From the NCBI GenBank assembly GCA_016934645.1, contig JAFGSL010000493.1, positions 1-8,994 on the forward strand: a stretch of 8,994 nt of DNA. Reading direction: 5' to 3'. Below, in pieces: positions 5,261 through 8,994 of this stretch; the stretch's first letter is position 1, and each line of letters opens with the position of its first letter. The stretch comes from Anaerolineae bacterium. Its GTDB lineage: Bacteria; Chloroflexota; Anaerolineae; B4-G1; SLSP01. Both the position numbers and the translations under genes were made by a program. Under the pieces are notes generated by a model. It saw only the letters and a list, made by a program, of their open reading frames with translations. It was not told the origin of the DNA and ran no database searches.

Positions 5261-7669
5261 TTACCAGCCCTGGCATCCGGCCAATTCATAGTTGCCGCCC
5301 AGGATGGCCAAATCCTGCACGTTGACGAGATTGTCGGCGTTGACGTCCGCCCGCGCGTCCGCCGGCGGGACCGTTTGGCCAAAGTTATTGCCGATCAACG
5401 TCGCGTCCCCGATGTTGATCACGTCGTCGTCGTTGACGTCGCCGCCCAGGAGCATGGTCGCAGCCAGGGGCGCCTCGTCGCCCGCATTGACGGCAACCAT
5501 CGTGCAGTTGGGCAGATAGCGATCGGCGTCAGCCTCGATGTCGTAGCTGCCGGCTCTGAGTGCATCCAGCACGAACTGACCGTCGCTGCCGGTCACGTCC
5601 GTGCGGGTGACAGGCCCTGTCGCCGTAACCGTGATGCCGGCGTGGGTCAGACGGCCTTGATAGGTGGCTGTGCCGCTGATCGTGGCGTAGGGCAGCACGG
5701 TGATCTCTGCCCCGACAAAGGTAACGGGCTGCGTGAAGCCGTCCCGGTTGGAGAGGGTCACGTCGCAGGCAACGGCCGTCGTGCCTGGGGTCAACGCTTC
5801 ATACGTTACTGTGGCGAACCGGCCATCGCCGGAGAGCGGGCCGGCCGGGTTGCGCTGGCTGATCGCGCCGGTCCAGGTACCGGCGACTGCGTCCACGGCG
5901 TTGGCGCCGATGAGGCGGTTGACCGCGTCGAAGAAATCGCCGAAGACGCCGCTTTGTACTTCAAGGATGGCCGGGTTGACCGCGCAGGTGGCCTGCGCGG
6001 CGTAAAGGTTGTCGGCTCCCAGGACATCCAGATCCACCGTAACGGTATCGTCGGGATAAACTTCTGAGACATCGGGCGTTGCGGTAAGAACCGTGCCACC
6101 CTCAGCAGACAGAATTCGAACGTCATCGTGGTAAGGCTCCCAAATACCCCAACCACGCGCTCCGCTCCAATAGGTAGCATACATATTCAAGTACAAGGGT
6201 GTGTCGAGTGGGAAAGTCGCCGTCGTCGTATACGTCCAATTCCTGGTCTGCTCATCCTCGGTCTGCACCTGGAAAGTAAAAGTGCCGTTGGCATTCCGGA
6301 TGATCGTCATGGTGTACTCGCCAAAGTAGTTGCGGGAGGCAAAACTGTCATCCAGCGTAAAATCCTCAACCGTTCCTTGTGCGCTGGTCCAAACTCCGAC
6401 CGAATACCCACAGCAATCCGAGAAAGATACGTACGCGTTGATCGTTCGCTCCTCATCAACGGGAGAATCCAACAATTGAAAACCCCTGTAGATGTATCCT
6501 CCTTTCTCAAATCTCGTCTTGAAGGTTGCCGGGCCGGTGAAAGGGTCCAGAGAATGAACGTAAACCCTCACGGTACCGCCGATGGGCGCGTCAATCTCTT
6601 GCCGCCCGTTTTCTTCCGTGACCCAACGGATTTCGTCTGTCCACACTCCGCTCGAATCCTGCGATCTCACGCCCCATTTGCTTTCGTCGAAATCGCCGTC
6701 GTCAAAATCATCTCCAAAAAAGAATGTAGACTGGATATCGCTCTGGCTCGCGGCGCCTGGGTTGCCATAGTACATATAAATTGTCGTCGGTGCGGTGACG
6801 CGAGAAGGCATCCGCACCGTCGCTTTGCAGGTTGCCGGACGGGTTGTGATGGCGACATCGTCCCAGGAAGCGGCTCCGGAGTCATTCATCAGCCCCACGC
6901 CTTCCGCATTCATGATGAGCGAAGTCGTTTGCCAGTCCCAGCCTGTGGGCCAGGGTTGTACCCACGCACCAACCGGGGAGCCGTCCAGATAGATGTTGAT
7001 GGCGCTGCCCATGTGCTCTACCTTTAGGCGATACCAGACATCCGGTGAGACGGTAACCGGACTACTCCACTTCTCTGCATAAGAATTGTCAATGACCTGA
7101 AATATCTTGACGGCATCGGCGGCGATTCTCACGAGATAAAAGGTGCGATGTGCACCGTCATACTCTATGATATTGCCCTGGTAACCGATGACAACCCCGG
7201 CGAGCGAGCCTGCTGTCAGTTTTACATCTGTCTCGATCGCATAGTTAGCGAGTTGTGGCGCGTCGGCCAGAAGGATATTTTGATCCCCGCTGCTTGTCAG
7301 CTCACCGGCCACAATCGAGAATCCACCACCGGTGTGAAGCGTCCACCGGCTCAGATCGCCTGAAAAGTCATCCTGAAAAGTAAAAGGCACTGTCTTGGGG
7401 TCTATCCAATACGCAAGTTCTTGATTGTCTACGGTGACGAACCTGAGGTCACCTAAATCCTGCCGCACATGACCTTGATCAACAAGGGACAGTGCATCTA
7501 TCTCTACCTGCGCTTGCCGGTATGGCTGCTCATCAATCAAGATCGGATCACGGTACAGCCAGGCCGGGTCCCACCAGCCATCCGCCAACACCGGCGCCGC
7601 CAGCGAGGTGAGGGAGGCTAATGTTACGCACAGGACAGTCCAAAGATTAAATATCGTTTTGTGTTTCAT
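5261..7669 (-). CDS. Secreted DUF2341 / concanavalin-like / cohesin / dockerin multidomain protein
   Basis: This 802-residue exported protein has a signal peptide at 1-29 (cleavage near VLA/DGWW). DUF2341 begins at 31 with WWDPAWLYRDPILI, runs to about 93 (DLRFV, then AYWID), and resumes at about 281-308 with the signature TTIYMYYGNPGA. Between them, about 97-277 looks like an inserted concanavalin/LamG-like module (DDFSGDLSRWT start, DVWYRLKVE, INIYLDGSPVG). A second similar module spans about 318-521 (DDFDDGDFDESKWGV start). Residues 526-659 form a cohesin-like sandwich. Residues 661-740 resemble a carboxypeptidase regulatory-like fold (ISGTATYQGR, SDGQFVLDALRAGSYDI). Residues 742-795 are a type I dockerin with two calcium loops, starting at D744 (DVNDDDVINIGD) and D775 (DVNADNLVNVQD), followed by a short tail ending in W. 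AGGAGG lies before the ATG (7677-7682). No catalytic residues are recognised. The role is probably carbohydrate or surface binding and assembly, and the downstream membrane cohesin is a likely docking partner. Confidence 0.93.
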   Translation of the reverse strand: MKHKTIFNLWTVLCVTLASLTSLAAPVLADGWWDPAWLYRDPILIDEQPYRQAQVEIDALSLVDQGHVRQDLGDLRFVTVDNQELAYWIDPKTVPFTFQDDFSGDLSRWTLHTGGGFSIVAGELTSSGDQNILLADAPQLANYAIETDVKLTAGSLAGVVIGYQGNIIEYDGAHRTFYLVRIAADAVKIFQVIDNSYAEKWSSPVTVSPDVWYRLKVEHMGSAINIYLDGSPVGAWVQPWPTGWDWQTTSLIMNAEGVGLMNDSGAASWDDVAITTRPATCKATVRMPSRVTAPTTIYMYYGNPGAASQSDIQSTFFFGDDFDDGDFDESKWGVRSQDSSGVWTDEIRWVTEENGRQEIDAPIGGTVRVYVHSLDPFTGPATFKTRFEKGGYIYRGFQLLDSPVDEERTINAYVSFSDCCGYSVGVWTSAQGTVEDFTLDDSFASRNYFGEYTMTIIRNANGTFTFQVQTEDEQTRNWTYTTTATFPLDTPLYLNMYATYWSGARGWGIWEPYHDDVRILSAEGGTVLTATPDVSEVYPDDTVTVDLDVLGADNLYAAQATCAVNPAILEVQSGVFGDFFDAVNRLIGANAVDAVAGTWTGAISQRNPAGPLSGDGRFATVTYEALTPGTTAVACDVTLSNRDGFTQPVTFVGAEITVLPYATISGTATYQGRLTHAGITVTATGPVTRTDVTGSDGQFVLDALRAGSYDIEADADRYLPNCTMVAVNAGDEAPLAATMLLGGDVNDDDVINIGDATLIGNNFGQTVPPADARADVNADNLVNVQDLAILGGNYELAGCQGW

Positions 7670-7901
7670 GGTGATTCCTCCTGAATTTGTGATTTGAGCT
7701 TAGGGTAAGGTTTGATTTCCTTGCTCTAATGGGCGTTTTGGTTCTGAATCATCCTGAGTCACGATCTCTATCTGACACAGAATTTGGATCCTCCCAATTC
7801 AGTTTCACTTCATCAGCACCTCCTTCCACGCCGGTATGGCGGCGCAAGCGCTTAACACTTCGGCTTGGGGGAAAATTGGCTCGGACTCTGGCCTCTCCGG
7901 T
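7670..7901 (-). other. Intergenic region upstream of the dockerin protein gene
   Basis: These 232 bases separate the small membrane protein gene from the large secreted protein gene. I see no convincing promoter or terminator. A Shine-Dalgarno-like AAGGAGG at 7819-7825 precedes a 19-codon frame starting GTG at 7808 and ending at 7749 (first residues MKLNWEDPNSV). It could be a leader peptide, but it is too short to call a gene. An 8-base palindrome AAGCGCTT lies just upstream of it, near 7847-7854. Confidence 0.3.
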
Positions 7902-8132
7902 TCATTTGCTCATTGTGGCGGCGGCCAAACCGACATAGAAACATATTCCCCCTATCATGAAGAGCCCGATAATCACGAGAGTTGTGATGTCGCGGCGAGT
8001 ACTTCTATTGGCGGCATTGTTCATAGCGTATTGCTGCGCCTCTCGAAAGCCCTCCAAGTAAGCTTTGAGTTTGATGTTCTTGATTAGCAGGATAAAGGCG
8101 ATCCCTATGCAGATAATGGCTATCATCCCCAT
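7902..8132 (-). CDS. Small two-helix membrane protein, function unknown
   Basis: I do not recognise this 76-residue protein. Residues 2-18 are a hydrophobic helix (IAIICIGIAFILLI). Residues 19-48 are a polar, Lys/Arg/Asn-rich amphipathic stretch with EGFREAQQYA. Residues 51-72 are a second hydrophobic helix (TLVIIGLFMIGGICFYVGLA). It is probably a hairpin in the membrane with both short ends on the same side. The start at 8132 is chosen because GGGGAGG (8141-8147) lies eight bases upstream; the open frame extends to 8210, but that part lies inside the hairpin block. It sits between the DJ-1-like gene (120 bases upstream) and the secreted dockerin protein gene, all on the same strand. Its length, strong ribosome binding site and helix pattern support a real gene. 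No function can be assigned. Confidence 0.72.
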   Translation of the reverse strand: MGMIAIICIGIAFILLIKNIKLKAYLEGFREAQQYAMNNAANRSTRRDITTLVIIGLFMIGGICFYVGLAAATMSK

Positions 8133-8148
8133 GATCTTTTCCTCCCCT

Positions 8149-8170
8149 AAAAATAGCCCGCTGAAGCGGG
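8149..8170 (-). terminator. Short GC hairpin with U-rich tail, possible terminator or attenuator
   Basis: On the minus strand CCCGCT and AGCGGG (8157-8170) form a short GC stem over a tiny loop, followed by CTATTTTTA (8148-8156). This is the form of a weak rho-independent terminator. The T tract ends one to two bases before the ribosome binding site of the next gene (8141-8147). Readthrough or folding here could therefore control the small membrane protein. Confidence 0.5.
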
Positions 8171-8180
8171 GGGGTAAAAG

Positions 8181-8218
8181 GGGTACTTTTGCGAGAGGAC
8201 TCGCCCGCAAAAATACCC
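8181..8218 (-). repeat. Long imperfect inverted repeat (candidate palindromic repeat or leader structure)
   Basis: GGGTACTTTT (8181-8190) pairs with AAAAATACCC (8209-8218) at nine of ten positions. The single mismatch becomes a G-U pair in minus-strand RNA, so the stem is continuous in the direction in which the genes are read. Inside is a second stem GCGAG/CTCGC (8191-8195 and 8200-8204) with a four-base loop. It lies 34 bases beyond the stop of the DJ-1-like gene. It may be an RNA element or one copy of a dispersed intergenic repeat. Confidence 0.6.
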
Positions 8219-8252
8219 ACCTTTTATCTCTTGGTCTTGTAAGCCACGATTT

Positions 8253-8744
8253 TTACCTCGTCATTTGTGAATAAGCCCGTTTGAGCTGCCGGATCAGGCT
8301 CAAAGTGAACGCCTCGAGTGACTGACCGGGCTGGCGCACGAGCACGGTTTTTATCTGTTCGTCATTCCACACTTCCGCCGCTCGAACGATGCGCAGACCT
8401 TGAGGCCCGGTGGCGACCTGCCCTTTTTGAGCCACGACCTGGCGCAGTAACCGGTGGACGCGCGGGTCGTTCTCCAACCTGGTCAGGTTTTTTTCCCATT
8501 CAGGTAGAATGACCATGCTGGCGGGCGCGGCGTTCAGAAACTCTGCGAGGTCGCTAAAGATCAAATCCGGTATGATCTCTACCCCATGGGCGCTGCCCGT
8601 CGGGCCGCTGGTCAAACTCACACTCTTGACACATAAGCCCGCCCGGCGCATCAAGCTGAGAAAGGTGATGACCTCCTGCTCATCGAAGCCGTCGGCGATG
8701 ATGATGAGGGCGCATTCTCTGTGATTGGCATCTCTGTCGATCAA
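8253..8744 (-). CDS. DJ-1/PfpI-fold protein lacking the nucleophile cysteine
   Basis: This 163-residue protein is slightly shorter than the usual 165-190 of the DJ-1/PfpI family. The N-terminal part fits well: strand ALIIIADGFDEQEV (12-25, with E24 at the place of DJ-1 Glu18), helix ending LMRRAG (31-36), then a strand and the VEIIPDLIFSDL motif (55-66). The C-terminal PGQSLEAFTLSLIRQL (139-154) matches the family's final helix. Two active-site features are missing. The PGG turn is PEW (81-83), and the nucleophile elbow, normally AICAGP or similar, reads VATGP (110-114) with Ala at the Cys position. It is therefore probably not an enzyme but a binding or regulatory relative. The start is TTG at 8744, with AGAGG about ten bases upstream; the frame is open back to 8804 without ATG, and the fold begins just after the TTG. 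A promoter lies upstream. It is the first gene of the same-strand series. Confidence 0.82.
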   Translation of the reverse strand: MIDRDANHRECALIIIADGFDEQEVITFLSLMRRAGLCVKSVSLTSGPTGSAHGVEIIPDLIFSDLAEFLNAAPASMVILPEWEKNLTRLENDPRVHRLLRQVVAQKGQVATGPQGLRIVRAAEVWNDEQIKTVLVRQPGQSLEAFTLSLIRQLKRAYSQMTR

Positions 8745-8768
8745 AGCACATTTTCCTCTCTTGCACCT

Positions 8769-8788
8769 ACCTTGATCGTTTTCAAGGT
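8769..8788 (-). promoter_or_regulatory. Hairpin in the 5' leader of the DJ-1-like gene
   Basis: ACCTTGA (8769-8775) and TCAAGGT (8782-8788) form a perfect seven-base-pair stem with a six-base loop. It lies between the predicted transcription start (near 8794) and the ribosome binding site (8755-8759). It could affect mRNA stability or translation; no known riboswitch class is recognised. Confidence 0.45.
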
Positions 8789-8800
8789 TTGTGTCTCTCG

Positions 8801-8830
8801 ATTATAGATAGCGTTTGTCCGTGCTGTCTT
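8801..8830 (-). promoter_or_regulatory. Sigma70-type promoter for the DJ-1-like gene
   Basis: On the minus strand a perfect -10 TATAAT (8801-8806) is preceded after 18 bases by -35 AAGACA (8825-8830, four of six consensus bases). The predicted start near 8794 gives a leader of about 50 bases before the TTG start. It could serve the small membrane protein gene as well and, if transcription reads through, the secreted protein gene. Confidence 0.65.
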
Positions 8831-8994
8831 GGGAGGTCTCTGTGAATTTCCAGACCGGCCAAAGCGAACTTAAGAATTCCTGTAAGAACCTGTACAAATC
8901 TCGCCTTGCGGGTGAGTTTCTGTTTTAGGGATATAGCCAGCCTGACGCGCACCACCAGACAACGTCGAAATGGGACGACGCCGCACCCGAAACG
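8831..8994. other. Right end of the window: no gene recognised
   Basis: Apart from the CCTGTA pair, I see no coding region, RNA gene or repeat here. An ATG at 8970 on the plus strand opens a frame to the window edge, but it has no ribosome binding site and is too short to judge. Confidence 0.4.
8879..8894. promoter_or_regulatory. Paired CCTGTA repeats upstream of the promoter
   Basis: CCTGTA occurs at 8879-8884 and again at 8889-8894, ten bases apart, which is one helical turn. The pair lies about 50 bases upstream of the -35 element, where an activator could bind. This is a weak call based only on spacing. Confidence 0.2.

Noticed and set aside
5191..5382. 64-codon upstream extension of the cohesin protein inside the end of the dockerin gene.
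   Set aside because: It would hide the signal peptide and overlap the dockerin coding region; GGAGG directly before the ATG triplet supports the later start.
5162..7027. Two plus-strand open frames of about 300 codons (5162-6067 and 6128-7027) antisense to the secreted protein gene.
   Set aside because: They lie opposite a gene with clear domains, have no ribosome binding site or family motif, and have the Arg/Gly/Val-rich make-up expected of antisense translation in GC-rich DNA.
7729..7938. 69-codon plus-strand frame overlapping the end of the small membrane protein gene.
   Set aside because: It has no ribosome binding site, no recognisable family and a Ser/Pro/Arg-rich translation, and it lies opposite a better-supported gene.

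Overview
The window looks like a bacterial chromosome segment of moderate-to-high GC. All six genes I can support lie on the minus strand, so the transcription order is right to left. My best guess for the lineage is Chloroflexota (Anaerolineae or Caldilineae-like). This rests on non-cellulosomal cohesin and dockerin modules, a dockerin near the C-terminus with a short tail ending in W, a DUF2341 surface protein, and a CHAT peptidase with a membrane tail. It is inferred from gene content and has not been tested with a marker gene.

In transcription order: (1) 8744-8253, a DJ-1/PfpI-fold protein that starts at TTG and has lost the usual nucleophile Cys, behind a good sigma70-type promoter (-10 TATAAT at 8801-8806). 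(2) 8132-7902, a 76-residue protein with two membrane segments. Its ribosome binding site follows directly on a dense block of hairpins (8149-8218) that could be an attenuator or an interspersed repeat. (3) 7669-5261, a secreted 802-residue multidomain protein: signal peptide, DUF2341 interrupted by a concanavalin-like module, a second concanavalin-like module, cohesin, carboxypeptidase-regulatory-like fold, type I dockerin. (4) 5190-4459, a 243-residue membrane-anchored cohesin protein (signal peptide, cohesin, one C-terminal membrane helix). A strong GC hairpin lies between genes 3 and 4. (5) 4124-2877, a clostripain-like C11 cysteine peptidase with its His/Cys dyad intact, no signal peptide, and its own consensus promoter about 250 bases upstream. 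(6) 2730-112, an 872-residue CHAT-domain (caspase-like) peptidase with its His/Cys dyad intact and about six C-terminal membrane helices.

Two functional layers can be proposed. Genes 3 and 4 form a plausible surface module: the secreted protein carries a dockerin and could dock to the membrane-tethered cohesin, and its own internal cohesin could receive a further dockerin partner. Genes 5 and 6 put two different clan CD cysteine peptidases side by side behind one promoter. One is predicted soluble and cytosolic and the other membrane-embedded, an arrangement that suggests a proteolytic relay acting at the membrane. Whether the two layers are coupled cannot be decided from the sequence. The adjacency of C11, membrane CHAT and a cohesin/dockerin pair is the most unusual thing in the window.

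No tRNA, rRNA, CRISPR array, transposase or insertion sequence was recognised. The rightmost 160 bases and the leftmost 110 bases hold no gene that I can support.
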